Source: Pusillimonas sp044464525
GTDB taxonomy: Bacteria; Pseudomonadota; Gammaproteobacteria; Burkholderiales; Burkholderiaceae_B
Direction of reading: 5' to 3'
Assembly (NCBI RefSeq): GCF_044464525.1
Contig: NZ_JBIQLE010000005.1
Coordinates: 112,840 to 176,839 of the forward strand
DNA: 64,000 nucleotides
The position numbers and the translations under genes are program-made. The notes under the pieces were generated by a model. The model saw only the letters and a program-made list of their open reading frames with translations, was not told where the DNA came from and made no database searches. Every line of letters starts with the position of its first letter. The stretch's first letter is position 1. Positions 8,231 to 17,110 of this stretch are shown in pieces.

Positions 8231-9477
8231 AAGATTCCGGCCCGAACTGGGACGCCCTGTGGGTAAACGTCAATCTTGCCACCATGAGCCCATCGGGCGG
8301 CTATGGTGAAATCCACGATGGAGCCATTGCGGTAAGGCAAGGAAAAATCGCCTGGCTGGGCAAACGCGGCGCCCTGCCGCGCGTGGCGCACGCCGCGCAC
8401 GAACACGACGGCGGCGGAGCATGGCTGACACCCGGCCTTATCGATTGCCATACTCACATCATTTATGCCGGCAATCGCAGCAACGAATGGGAAGCACGCC
8501 TTAACGGCGTGCCCTACGAGCAAATCGCGCGCGAAGGCGGGGGCATCGTCTCGACTGTGCGCGCCACCCGCGAAGCCGGCCTTGATGAGCTGCTGCGGCA
8601 AAGCCTGCCCAGGGTAAAGGCATTGATGGCCGAGGGCGTCACCACGCTGGAAATCAAATCCGGCTACGGCCTTGACCTGCCCACAGAACAGAAAATGCTG
8701 CAGGCGGCCCGCGAAATTGAAACGCGCCTGAAGCTGACAGTGCGAACCACATTTCTTGGAGCCCACGCGCTGCCTCCCGAATACGCGGCCCGGCCAGACG
8801 ACTACATCGACGAAGTCTGTGAAAACATGTTGCCTGCTCTGGTCGAGCAAGGCCTGGTCGACGCCGTTGACGCCTTTTGTGAAAGCATAGGCTTCACCCC
8901 TGCGCAGACCGAGCGCGTGTTCATGGCGGCCAAGCGACACGGCCTGCCTGTGAAGCTGCACGCCGAGCAGTTGTCCGACCACGGCGGCGCCCAACTGGCA
9001 GCGCGCTACCAAGGGCTTTCCGCCGACCATCTGGAACACCTCTCGGCCGAAGGCATCACCGCCATGGCCGAGGCGGGCACGGTCGCGGTGCTGCTTCCGG
9101 GCGCCTTCTATTATCTGCGCGATACGCAATTGCCGCCGGTTCAGGGGCTGCGCGACGCCGGCGTGCCCATCGCGGTGGCCACCGACTGCAATCCGGGCAC
9201 CTCGCCCATGACCTCGCTGCTGCTGGCCATGAACATGGGTTGCACCATCTTCCGCCTGACACCTCAAGAAGCCCTGGCGGGAGCCACCATCAACGCGGCA
9301 CGGGCATTGGGGCTTGCTGATTCCATAGGCAGCCTCGAACCGGGCAAGAACGCCGATTTTGCCCTATGGGAAATTGACCGGCCTGGCGACCTGGCCTATG
9401 CGATGGGGTTCAACCCCTGTGTCGCTATTGTGAAAAACGGCGCCATGCGCAACACAGAAAGCGCGCCGCGCACCTAA
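8227..9477 (+). CDS. hutI: Imidazolonepropionase HutI
   Basis: The enzyme opens the ring of 4-imidazolone-5-propionate to give N-formimidoylglutamate. The 416-residue amidohydrolase has the expected metal ligands: DCHTHIIYAGNR, KLHAEQLSDHGG, ADHLEHL and the late Asp in ATDCNPGTSP. Its start overlaps the hutG stop as ATGA. With hutU and hutG it completes the route from urocanate to glutamate plus formamide. Its stop overlaps the end of a convergent AraC-type gene by four bases. Confidence 0.97.
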   Translation: MKDSGPNWDALWVNVNLATMSPSGGYGEIHDGAIAVRQGKIAWLGKRGALPRVAHAAHEHDGGGAWLTPGLIDCHTHIIYAGNRSNEWEARLNGVPYEQIAREGGGIVSTVRATREAGLDELLRQSLPRVKALMAEGVTTLEIKSGYGLDLPTEQKMLQAAREIETRLKLTVRTTFLGAHALPPEYAARPDDYIDEVCENMLPALVEQGLVDAVDAFCESIGFTPAQTERVFMAAKRHGLPVKLHAEQLSDHGGAQLAARYQGLSADHLEHLSAEGITAMAEAGTVAVLLPGAFYYLRDTQLPPVQGLRDAGVPIAVATDCNPGTSPMTSLLLAMNMGCTIFRLTPQEALAGATINAARALGLADSIGSLEPGKNADFALWEIDRPGDLAYAMGFNPCVAIVKNGAMRNTESAPRT

Positions 9478-10403
9478 CCTTGGTGGCGGCGCAACATGCC
9501 GGGCGTGCGGCCGGTTAAGCGGCGAAACGCACTGGTCAGATGGCTTTGGCTTGAAAAGCCCGTTTCCATGGCAATTTGGCTGATGGTTGCATCAGAGCCA
9601 AGCAACAACTTCTTCGCGTACGCAACTCGCCGCCTCAAGACATATTGATGCAAAGGCTCGCCCATATGGCGCTTGAACGCCCGGGCAAAGAAGCTGGGGC
9701 TGTAGTTGGCCACTTCCGCAAGCGCCCCCAAGCTCAGATCGTTGCCTAGCTCGGCGTCTATATACTCAATAACCCGCCGCATGCCCGTATTGGAAATTTC
9801 GCGCCGGCTTTCCAATAGCGCTTGGCGCTCATTGCCGCCCCCGCCCAAGGCGAACAAAGTCTGTACCGCCAGGGCGTTTGCCAGGCTGTCGACATATAGA
9901 CGCTCGTGGGCACCCGGCATGCGCAAGGCCGACAGCACCGCCAGCGACAACTGTTCCAGCAACGGCTCGGCTTCGCCAAGTATGGGCCGCAGTTGCATGC
10001 GACGCTGATCGCCGTCGAATACCTGTTCCACCACCTGCTTCAGCAGGGAGTTACGCAAATACAGCAACATGACCTGCGGCGCACCAACAACCCGCCAATC
10101 GGTCTCGGCCCCTGCGGGAATAGAGCCAAAATACCCTGGCCGCAGCAAGGCGCGGCTGGGCGCGGCGCTACCCGAAATGCGGCGCGTGATGCCTGCGGAC
10201 CCCGACACGCAATAAGCCAGACAAAAGTGGTCGACGCCGCCTATGGTGGCCGACCACGATTGTTCGCTGGCCACCGACGTGTACAGGTCGCGCCAGCCCT
10301 TGCCTTCGCTGGACATTTCCATGCGATTGCCGGGCAATGCGGCTATTCGGTGGGTTTCACGAACTGGAAACTCGCTGTTTCGCCTGAGCTGAACGTTGGG
10401 CAT
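9474..10403 (-). CDS. AraC/XylS-family transcriptional regulator
   Basis: The 309-residue protein has an N-terminal cupin-like sensing domain (roughly 40-180; FCLAYCVSGSAGITRR) and a C-terminal AraC double helix-turn-helix (about 205-305; SLGALAEVANYSPSFFARAFKRHMG and the signature ISQIAMETGFSSQSHLTSAFRR). It diverges from the flavin monooxygenase gene across 265 bases, so it is the probable activator of that gene. No strong ribosome-binding site is seen before its ATG. The inducer is unknown; aromatic compounds are plausible from the neighbour. Confidence 0.88.
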   Translation of the reverse strand: MPNVQLRRNSEFPVRETHRIAALPGNRMEMSSEGKGWRDLYTSVASEQSWSATIGGVDHFCLAYCVSGSAGITRRISGSAAPSRALLRPGYFGSIPAGAETDWRVVGAPQVMLLYLRNSLLKQVVEQVFDGDQRRMQLRPILGEAEPLLEQLSLAVLSALRMPGAHERLYVDSLANALAVQTLFALGGGGNERQALLESRREISNTGMRRVIEYIDAELGNDLSLGALAEVANYSPSFFARAFKRHMGEPLHQYVLRRRVAYAKKLLLGSDATISQIAMETGFSSQSHLTSAFRRLTGRTPGMLRRHQG

Positions 10404-10668
10404 CGGTTATGAGAAAGTCTGGTAGTTCACACATAAAGCACGGCATGGGGCAGTTACGCAAGCGGGCCATGTTGAGGCGAATACGCTCGGGACCAGGTTG
10501 CTCTCCAATATAAATTAAATAACTCGGCCTCCACACTGGCTCAGGGTTTATACCGAGCTTTCTTCTATAAAACCAGTCCGGAATTTGATAGCCGCCTCAC
10601 TTCCTCGCCCCTTAAAGTAAATACGATCCCAAAATGACTATCGTGCATACAAGCAGGAGACCATCGCC
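10404..10668. promoter_or_regulatory. Divergent control region, AraC regulator / monooxygenase
   Basis: The stretch is clearly richer in A and T than its neighbours between about 10500 and 10640 and presumably holds both promoters and the AraC operator. I could not assign a convincing -35/-10 pair or operator by eye. A purine-rich AGGAG lies just before the monooxygenase ATG. Confidence 0.4.
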
Positions 10669-12282
10669 ATGATCCACACAGACGTACTAGTTATCGGGGG
10701 CAGCCTTGTAGGGCTTTCGGCCGCCGCCATGCTGGCCCATCACGGCGTTCAATGCCTGGCGGTGGAGCGGCACCAGGGCACCGCCATCCATCCCAGGGCG
10801 GGCCACTTCCATTTGCGTACTTTGGAGGCCTTCCGCGCCATAGGGCTGGAAGACGCGGTGCGTAGAACATCCGAAGCGCAGTTCGACCCCGACGGCGGCA
10901 TCAATGCCGTCGAATCGCTGGCCGGCGAGGAAATTGCGCATTACATCGTCAACCTTAACGAAGGAGTGGAACGCTACAGCCCCAGTCGCAGGCTGTTCCT
11001 GACCCAGCAAAGCCTGGAGCCCTTGCTGCGCGAGCGGGCCCAAGAGCTGGGCGCCCAACTTCGCTACAGCACCGAGCTGGTCGCCTTTGAACAAGACGGC
11101 ACCGGCGTTACCGCCACCGTGCGAAATGTAGAGACCGGGCGGGAAGACACCATACGCGCCCAATACATGATTGCCGCCGACGGCAACCGCAGCCCTGTTC
11201 GCAACAAGCTGGGCATCGACATGGTCGGCCACGGCCAGCTTTCGCATAGCGTCACCTTGTACTTCAGCGCCGATTGCGCAAAATGGCTCGAAAACCGCAA
11301 CTTGGGCGTCATTTATGTCAAGAACAACGATCTGCGCGGCTTTTTCCGCATGGAGCGAAGCGGCAAGACCGGCTTCCTGGTCGTCAACACCGTGGGCGAT
11401 GTCGGTCGCCCCGAAGCGCACAACATTGCCGATATCATCACGCCGGAAATCGCCGAGCAGTTGGTGCGCTCGGGCATTGGCGACCCCGACGTGGCCATCG
11501 TCATTGAAGACATCGCACGCTGGCAGGCAGTGGCCGACGTTGCGCAAGCCTTCAACAAAGGCCGGGTATTCCTGGCCGGTGACGCAGCGCATGTCATGCC
11601 GCCCACCGGCGGCTTCGGCGGAAACACCGGTGTCCAAGATGCCCACAACCTGTGCTGGAAGCTGGCACTGGTATTGCAAGGCGTCGCATCACCCGCCTTG
11701 CTTGACACCTATGACGCCGAACGCCGTCCCGTCAGCGCACTCACTGTAGAACAGGCCTACACTCGCTATGTGCTGCGCATCCACCCCGAGCGCGATCGCG
11801 AGGGCATGCAGCCCCTGATAGACGACTTGAACATGGAGATCGGCTATCTGTATCGCTCTTCGGCCATCGCCCCGATCAAGGACGATCACGACCGTGTCTA
11901 CGAAGACCCGCGCGAAGCGACAGGCCGCCCCGGCAGCCGGGCACCGCATCTTCTGCTCGAACGCGATGGCAAAGAAAGCTCCGTTCTGGATCTCGTGGCC
12001 AAGCGCCACGCCCTGGTTGCCGGACCGGAGGGACAAAAATGGGCTTCTACGACCGAAGACGCCGCGGCCCGCCTGAAGCTGCCGCTGGATGTGCATATAC
12101 TGGACGGCCAAGGCGCGGTTACCGATCGGCAGGCGGCTTTCGCGTCGCGCTACGGCGTATCCGCAAGCGGCGCGGTACTGATCCGGCCCGACGGATTCAT
12201 TGCCTGGAAGGCGGAAGCGGACGGCGGCGCCGACGCTGAACATGTATTGGCGATGCTGTCCAAGGCCTTGGGAAAAAGCTAG
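10669..12282 (+). CDS. FAD-dependent aromatic monooxygenase, TfdB/PheA type
   Basis: The 537-residue protein is a group A flavoprotein hydroxylase. It has the Rossmann start TDVLVIGGSLVGLSAAAML, the DG motif AADGNRSPVRNKLGID, and the FAD-ribityl GD motif VFLAGDAAHVMPP followed by GGFGGNTGVQDAHNL. The last 100 residues (AAFASRYGVSASGAVLIRPDG) form the thioredoxin-like C-terminal domain typical of phenol and polyketide hydroxylases, distinguishing it from the shorter UbiH/PobA class. It should use NAD(P)H and O2 to hydroxylate an aromatic ring; the substrate cannot be read from sequence. An AraC regulator sits opposite. No ring-cleavage gene is coupled to it, although a gallate dioxygenase lies 1.8 kb downstream. 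Confidence 0.88.
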   Translation: MIHTDVLVIGGSLVGLSAAAMLAHHGVQCLAVERHQGTAIHPRAGHFHLRTLEAFRAIGLEDAVRRTSEAQFDPDGGINAVESLAGEEIAHYIVNLNEGVERYSPSRRLFLTQQSLEPLLRERAQELGAQLRYSTELVAFEQDGTGVTATVRNVETGREDTIRAQYMIAADGNRSPVRNKLGIDMVGHGQLSHSVTLYFSADCAKWLENRNLGVIYVKNNDLRGFFRMERSGKTGFLVVNTVGDVGRPEAHNIADIITPEIAEQLVRSGIGDPDVAIVIEDIARWQAVADVAQAFNKGRVFLAGDAAHVMPPTGGFGGNTGVQDAHNLCWKLALVLQGVASPALLDTYDAERRPVSALTVEQAYTRYVLRIHPERDREGMQPLIDDLNMEIGYLYRSSAIAPIKDDHDRVYEDPREATGRPGSRAPHLLLERDGKESSVLDLVAKRHALVAGPEGQKWASTTEDAAARLKLPLDVHILDGQGAVTDRQAAFASRYGVSASGAVLIRPDGFIAWKAEADGGADAEHVLAMLSKALGKS

Positions 12283-12465
12283 GCCCCGTGCCATGCGGCG
12301 CCGCTACGAGGTATTCAGCATCCACCTCACGATCATCCGGTAGACGAAAATAGTTGGCGGTGTATTGATCGTTCTCAAGCCGGCACCGCATTCTCTGGCC
12401 GACAATAGGCCAAGCGGCGCTTCGCGCACGCGACTCAATACCTATACTGATAACGGAGAAGCGCC

Positions 12466-12855
12466 ATGGCCACCTCACTTTGCGACCGGTTTTGCCAACC
12501 GATCAACCTCATCCGCACCCTTTGCGGCCTGTTCTATTTTCCCCATGTTTATTCCAAGATCGTGGGCTTCGAGGGTACGGCAGGCTTCTTTACAGCCGCC
12601 GGCCTGAGCCCGGGCGCGGTATTTGTAAGCGTGGCCATGGCCGCCGAGCTTCTGGCCGGCATCGGCCTGACCTTCGGCATACTTACGCTCTACGCGGCGC
12701 TGATCTCCACCGTCATCATGTTCGTGGCCATCTACGCCACCATTGTCGTCAAGGGCATGGGCTGGTACTGGGCAGGCGGCGGCATCGAATATCTGGCGTT
12801 CTGGGGCCTGGCCTCGGCCGTTGTGGCGTGGCATGCCTGGAAGGCCGACAGGTAA
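12466..12855 (+). CDS. DoxX-family small membrane protein
   Basis: The 129-residue protein has four predicted membrane segments and the DoxX-like pattern of an N-terminal RTLCGLFYFPHVYSKI helix followed by AGFFTAAGLSPG and AMAAELLAGIGL. A GGAGAAG site precedes the ATG, and a TATACT hexamer about 25 bases upstream could be a -10 element. The family is often found with oxidoreductases and in redox stress contexts, but the biochemical role here is unknown. It stands alone, convergent with the LysR gene. Confidence 0.8.
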   Translation: MATSLCDRFCQPINLIRTLCGLFYFPHVYSKIVGFEGTAGFFTAAGLSPGAVFVSVAMAAELLAGIGLTFGILTLYAALISTVIMFVAIYATIVVKGMGWYWAGGGIEYLAFWGLASAVVAWHAWKADR

Positions 12856-12904
12856 AGCCAATAAGCCATCGATCAATCGGCCATTGCGAACCGGCGCCTA
12901 CTCC

Positions 12905-13807
12905 TCAGATCGCGTCGCCGACGTGATGTGCGGCGCGATGAAGGTGCGCGAGCACGTTGCGCAGCAAGGGCGAAGGCACGGTGTCGCTGCGCAGGATGGC
13001 GCCTATCGTCAGGGGATGGCCTTTTTCCGCTATCGGAATCACCGAAATATACGGCAAGGCCATGGGATGGCGCGCGATCTGCGAGGGCATCAGGCCGACA
13101 TAATCGCCGGTTGCCACCAATGACAGCAAGGCCAGCGTGGAATTGACCACCGCCCCGATCGGCGGTGCCTCCAGGCCATGCGACTCGAACAGCAGCTTGG
13201 CGTAGCCCGAGGCGCTCTGCGCCCCGGTGAACACCCATCGCGCCTCTTGCAGGTCGGTCAGTTTGCGCGCCTTCAGCCAGGGGCTGCCCTTGCGCGCGGT
13301 GGGCACCATCGTCGTCCGGATCAAGGGCTCGACGCCGAACTCGCCCGGAGGCAATTCGTCGGGAATGCCGCCGACCGTCACGTCCACCTCTTGAGTGCGC
13401 AGGCGCTGTAGCTGCGCCACGTACAGCTCTTCGCTGACACGCAGCCGCACTTCCGGGAAGGCCTGGCCAAAGGTGCGCAGCAGTTCGGGGATAAGCAGCA
13501 TCACCGCGACCGGCACGGCGCTGATGTGCAGGTCGCCCACCATCCTGCCGTTCATCTGCTGGATTTCATCCGCCGCCTGGCTCAGCTCGCGCGTGGCCTT
13601 CAGGGCGTGTTCGTACAAAACCTTGCCTTGGGCGGTGGCCTGCACGCCGCGCGAGGTTCGATGCAACAGCGTCGTGCCAAGCTCAAGCTCCAGCTCGCGG
13701 ATCGACTTGGTCAAGGCGGGCTGAGAGACGCCCATGCGCCGTGCCGCGCTGCGCAGCGACCCTTCTTCGATGGCGGCCATCAAGATGTTCAAGGTGGACA
13801 GTTTCAT
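12905..13807 (-). CDS. LysR-family transcriptional regulator, likely of the gallate genes
   Basis: The 300-residue protein has the LysR winged HTH at residues 1-60 (AAIEEGSLRSAARRMGVSQPAL) and a periplasmic-binding-like effector domain over about 90-295 starting near GDLHISAVPVAVMLL. It diverges from the gallate dioxygenase-TRAP operon across 233 bases that contain a palindromic T-N11-A box. By analogy with other catabolic LysR regulators it probably activates that operon in response to gallate or a related hydroxybenzoate; the ligand is inferred from the neighbour only. Confidence 0.9.
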   Translation of the reverse strand: MKLSTLNILMAAIEEGSLRSAARRMGVSQPALTKSIRELELELGTTLLHRTSRGVQATAQGKVLYEHALKATRELSQAADEIQQMNGRMVGDLHISAVPVAVMLLIPELLRTFGQAFPEVRLRVSEELYVAQLQRLRTQEVDVTVGGIPDELPPGEFGVEPLIRTTMVPTARKGSPWLKARKLTDLQEARWVFTGAQSASGYAKLLFESHGLEAPPIGAVVNSTLALLSLVATGDYVGLMPSQIARHPMALPYISVIPIAEKGHPLTIGAILRSDTVPSPLLRNVLAHLHRAAHHVGDAI

Positions 13808-13916
13808 GTCTTGCTTCGGGCAATCGTGGATAAAAAAGCAGCGCCCGGGCGCGCGGCGCAGCCATGGATGACAGCAGGATGTAAGTGCTTAAATTTCTGC
13901 GCTCTCTTGCCCGGAT

Positions 13917-13933
13917 GATAACGGATGGTTATC
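13917..13933. promoter_or_regulatory. Candidate LysR operator (T-N11-A palindrome)
   Basis: GATAAC and GTTATC at 13917-13922 and 13928-13933 are perfect inverted arms with a 5-base spacer. Within it T-N11-A, the LysR-type box, is satisfied. It sits 107 bases before the dioxygenase ATG and 110 before the LysR ATG, a normal place for the regulator's recognition site. Confidence 0.6.
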
Positions 13934-14040
13934 ACGGTGCCAAACCCGGCATCTGTGCGCGGGATAGAGGACGATAAATAATACGCCGCAGCCACATGCA
14001 GTTACATGCCTTCCCGGCGCAATACAACAGGAGATGCTTC

Positions 14041-15327
14041 ATGGCCAGAATCATCGGCGCCGTCGCCGCTTCCCACACGCCCACCATTGGCTTCGCCTTC
14101 GACGGCAACAAGCGACAATCCCCCACCTGGGCGCCCATTTTCGAGGGATTCGAGCCGGTGCAGCAATGGCTGGCGCAGCGCAAGCCCGATGCCTTGTTCA
14201 TGATCTTCAACGATCACATCACCTCGTTCTTCTTCGATCATTACTCGGCCTTTGCGCTGGGCGTGGGCGAAAGCTATGCGGTGGCCGACGAAGGCGGCGG
14301 CAAGCGCGACCTGCCGCCAGTGCCTGGGCACGCCGCCCTGGCCCGCCACATCGGCCAATCGCTGATGAGCGAAGAGTTCGACATGTCGTTCTTCCAGGGA
14401 AAGCCGCTGGATCATGGCTGTTTCTCGCCGCTGTCCATGATGACTCCGCCCGAACCCGATTGGGCAGTGCCCATCGTACCGCTGCAGATCGGCGTGCTGC
14501 AGTTTCCCATCCCCACGGCACGCCGCTGCTACAAGCTGGGCCAGGCGCTGCGCCGCGCAATTGAAAGCTACCCAGAAGACCTGGACGTGGCCATCGTCGC
14601 CACCGGCGGCCTGTCGCACCAGGTGCATGGCGAGCGGGCCGGCTTCAACAACACCGTCTGGGACGAACAGTTCCTGTCATTGATCGAGAAAGACCCCGAG
14701 TACCTGGTCAGCCTGACTCAGGCCGAATACGCCGAACTGGGCGGGCTGGAGGGCGCGGAAATCATCATGTGGATGGTGATGCGCGGGGCGCTGTCGGCAA
14801 ACGTGCGCAAAGTGCATCAAAGCTACTACCAGCCCTCGATGACGGGCATCGCCACGGCCATCTATGAAAACGAAGCCGTGCAAGCGCCCTTGCCGGGCCC
14901 GGTGGAGCGCCATCGCCGCCATATGGCCCAGCAACTGGAAGGCGCCGAGCGGCTGGCCGGCACCTACCCCTTCAACCTGGAGCGCAGCGTGCGCGCCTAT
15001 CGCATCAACCACTTTCTGCACCGCCTGATCGAACCTGACTTCCGGGCGGCGTTCCTGGCCGACGAAGAGGCCGAGTTCCTGCGGGCCGGCCTGACGGAAG
15101 AAGAAAGCACGCTGATCCGCAACCGCGACTGGCGCGGGCTGATCCACTACGGCGCGATCTTCTTCGTGCTTGAAAAGCTGGGCGCCGTAGTGGGGGTGTC
15201 CAACCTGCACATTTACGCCGCCATGCGGGGCCAGCCCCTTGAAGAGTTCCTGAAAACCCGCAACGCCCCCGACGCCTTGTACTCGGTGGCGGGCAAAGAG
15301 GCGGGCAAGCAGGCGTGGGACACCTGA
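14041..15327 (+). CDS. galA: Gallate dioxygenase, fused LigB-LigA extradiol type
   Basis: The protein of 428 residues joins a class III extradiol dioxygenase catalytic domain (LigB-like, about 1-280) to a LigA-like domain (about 310-410; RINHFLHRLIEPDFRAAF and RDWRGLIHYGAIFFVLEKLGA). This single-chain order and length match gallate dioxygenases GalA/DesB rather than two-subunit protocatechuate 4,5-dioxygenase. Likely iron ligands are His12 (ASHTP), His59 (FNDHITSFFFD) and the Glu in EGAEIIMW; LSHQVHGE carries the probable catalytic His. The ATG at 14041 follows AGGAG by eight bases. The product would be 4-oxalomesaconate. The enzymes for that acid are not in the window. A TRAP importer follows. 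Confidence 0.88.
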   Translation: MARIIGAVAASHTPTIGFAFDGNKRQSPTWAPIFEGFEPVQQWLAQRKPDALFMIFNDHITSFFFDHYSAFALGVGESYAVADEGGGKRDLPPVPGHAALARHIGQSLMSEEFDMSFFQGKPLDHGCFSPLSMMTPPEPDWAVPIVPLQIGVLQFPIPTARRCYKLGQALRRAIESYPEDLDVAIVATGGLSHQVHGERAGFNNTVWDEQFLSLIEKDPEYLVSLTQAEYAELGGLEGAEIIMWMVMRGALSANVRKVHQSYYQPSMTGIATAIYENEAVQAPLPGPVERHRRHMAQQLEGAERLAGTYPFNLERSVRAYRINHFLHRLIEPDFRAAFLADEEAEFLRAGLTEEESTLIRNRDWRGLIHYGAIFFVLEKLGAVVGVSNLHIYAAMRGQPLEEFLKTRNAPDALYSVAGKEAGKQAWDT

Positions 15328-15415
15328 ACGGCGCCTCATCCGAATTTTTTCGCGGCTTGACCATATCCGCTTTCATTAGCGCCGCTCTATCGCGGCCCGC
15401 ATAAGGAGACACTTC

Positions 15416-16459
15416 ATGACAACAATTTCCAAACTTTCCCTGGCTGCGCTGGCCGTGGCCGCGACCTTTTCCGCAGCGGCGCACGCCAACCCCGTAATAC
15501 TGAAGGTGGCTCATCAATTGCCTTCGGTATCAGCGGCTCATAACAAGTTCATCGTACCCTGGTGCGAGAAGATCGAGGCCGACTCCCAGGGCGGACTCAA
15601 GTGCCAGATCTACCCGGCCCTGCAACTGGGCGGCACGTCGGCGCAATTGTTCAACCAGGCCCGCGACGGTGTGGCCGACATTGTCTGGACGCTTCCCGGC
15701 TACACCCCTGGCCGCTTTCCCGTGTCCGAAGTGTTCGAACTACCGTTCATGACGACCACGCACGAGCCCTCGTCCCGCGCCCTGTGGGACTACGTGCAAA
15801 AAAACGCCACTGACGAGTTCCGGGGAGTCAAGCCCATCGCTGTATGGGTGAACGGGGCCAACTTGCTGCACATGCGCGACAAGAAGGTCGAGACCCTGGC
15901 CGAACTGCGCGGCCTCAAGGTCCGGGCGCCTTCCCGCCTGGGCAACAAGATTCTGGCCTCGCTGGGCGCAACGCCCGTGGGCATGCCGGTGCCGCAAATG
16001 GCCGAAAGCCTTTCAAAAGGCGTGATCGACGGCGCCCTCGTGCCCTGGGAAGTCATCCCGGCCACCAAGGCGCACGAACTGACCCGCTACAGCTTCAGCA
16101 CCGCCGGCGACACCGCGATGACAACCGCCACCCACATATTCGTAATGAACCAGCGCAAGTACGATAGCCTGCCCGCCGAGCTGAAGCAGGTCATCGACGC
16201 CAACAGCGGACGCGAAGCCTCGGCCTGGGTGGGATCGGTGTTTCGCGCGGCCGACGCCGTCGGCCTGGAATTGGCCCGGGCCAACGGCAACGAGGTCTAC
16301 GCCATCAGCGCCGACGAAACCCAGGCATGGGTAAAAGCCACCGAGCCGGTCACCGATGAATGGACCAGGGAGATCTCGGCCAAGGGCAAGGACGGCGCGG
16401 CACTGGTCAATGAGGCCCGCGAATTGGTCCGGCAATACACCGCCCAGGACAAACAATAA
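15416..16459 (+). CDS. dctP: TRAP transporter substrate-binding protein, DctP family
   Basis: The 347-residue protein has a Sec signal peptide (about 25 residues, cleavage after AAHA) and a DctP fold starting NPVILKVAHQLP. The family motifs GLKVRAPSRLGNKILASLGATPVGMP and SLSKGVIDGALVPWEV are present; the Arg of the first normally binds the substrate carboxylate. AGGAGA precedes the ATG by eight bases. It is 88 bases behind the gallate dioxygenase on the same strand, so gallate or another aromatic acid is the probable ligand, though TRAP specificity cannot be read from sequence. Confidence 0.9.
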   Translation: MTTISKLSLAALAVAATFSAAAHANPVILKVAHQLPSVSAAHNKFIVPWCEKIEADSQGGLKCQIYPALQLGGTSAQLFNQARDGVADIVWTLPGYTPGRFPVSEVFELPFMTTTHEPSSRALWDYVQKNATDEFRGVKPIAVWVNGANLLHMRDKKVETLAELRGLKVRAPSRLGNKILASLGATPVGMPVPQMAESLSKGVIDGALVPWEVIPATKAHELTRYSFSTAGDTAMTTATHIFVMNQRKYDSLPAELKQVIDANSGREASAWVGSVFRAADAVGLELARANGNEVYAISADETQAWVKATEPVTDEWTREISAKGKDGAALVNEARELVRQYTAQDKQ

Positions 16460-16478
16460 GAAGCAAGTGAGCCATGCG

Positions 16479-16503
16479 TGCCCCAGGGAACCTCCCTGGG
16501 GCA
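16479..16503 (+). promoter_or_regulatory. Strong hairpin between TRAP binding-protein and membrane genes
   Basis: GCCCCAGGGA at 16480-16489 and TCCCTGGGGC at 16493-16502 form a 10-bp stem with the 3-base loop ACC; T16479-A16503 adds an eleventh pair. No T-run follows, so it is not a textbook terminator. It starts 20 bases after the dctP stop and probably sets a higher level of binding protein than of membrane subunits. Confidence 0.65.
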
Positions 16504-16576
16504 TCTGCCGCCGGCGCCCGCCAAGGCGAAAGCCATGCTCACGCGAGACATTCTCTTTAGTAGCAAGGAAGCTGTC

Positions 16577-17110
16577 ATGCCAGAACCCTTATCACGGCCG
16601 GACATTGCGTTCACACGCTTATTGGGCCGGCTCATCGAATGGGCCTGTATTGCAATGGCCGTGCTTGGCGGCGCGCTGTTCCTGGCCGAGGCGCTGATGT
16701 CCGTCCTCAGCGTCGCGGGCCGCAGTGTCCTCTCCAGGCCGATACTGGGCGACTACGAAATGGTGCAACTGGCGTCGGCCATGGGTATCGTCATGTGCCT
16801 GCCTTATTGCCAGCTCAAGCGGGGCCATGTGTTCGTCGACTTCTTCACCCTATGGGCGCCCGAGCGGCTGAAGAAGCTGCTGGACGCCCTGGCGTGCATC
16901 GTGCTTGCGGCCATTGCCTTCCTGCTGGCCTGGCGCTGCTGGCTGGGCATGGCCGACATGCGCGAATACCAGGAAAGCTCGATGGTGCTGGGCTTGCCGA
17001 TCTGGTGGGGATACATACCCATCACACCCGCCTTCATCCTCCTTGGCATCACTTCCGTGATGACGATGATCAAAGACCTGCGCGCCAGCGGCTTGGGGGT
17101 AGCTAAATGA
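16577..17110 (+). CDS. dctQ: TRAP transporter small permease, DctQ family
   Basis: The ATG at 16577 follows AAGGAAG and yields 177 residues; an in-frame ATG farther left (16478) would start inside the hairpin. Four membrane segments are evident, with the family feature GDYEMVQLASAMGIVMCLPYCQLKRGHVFVDF in the second and third (positions about 55-90). The protein couples the binding protein to the DctM channel. Its stop overlaps the dctM start (ATGA). Confidence 0.88.
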   Translation: MPEPLSRPDIAFTRLLGRLIEWACIAMAVLGGALFLAEALMSVLSVAGRSVLSRPILGDYEMVQLASAMGIVMCLPYCQLKRGHVFVDFFTLWAPERLKKLLDALACIVLAAIAFLLAWRCWLGMADMREYQESSMVLGLPIWWGYIPITPAFILLGITSVMTMIKDLRASGLGVAK

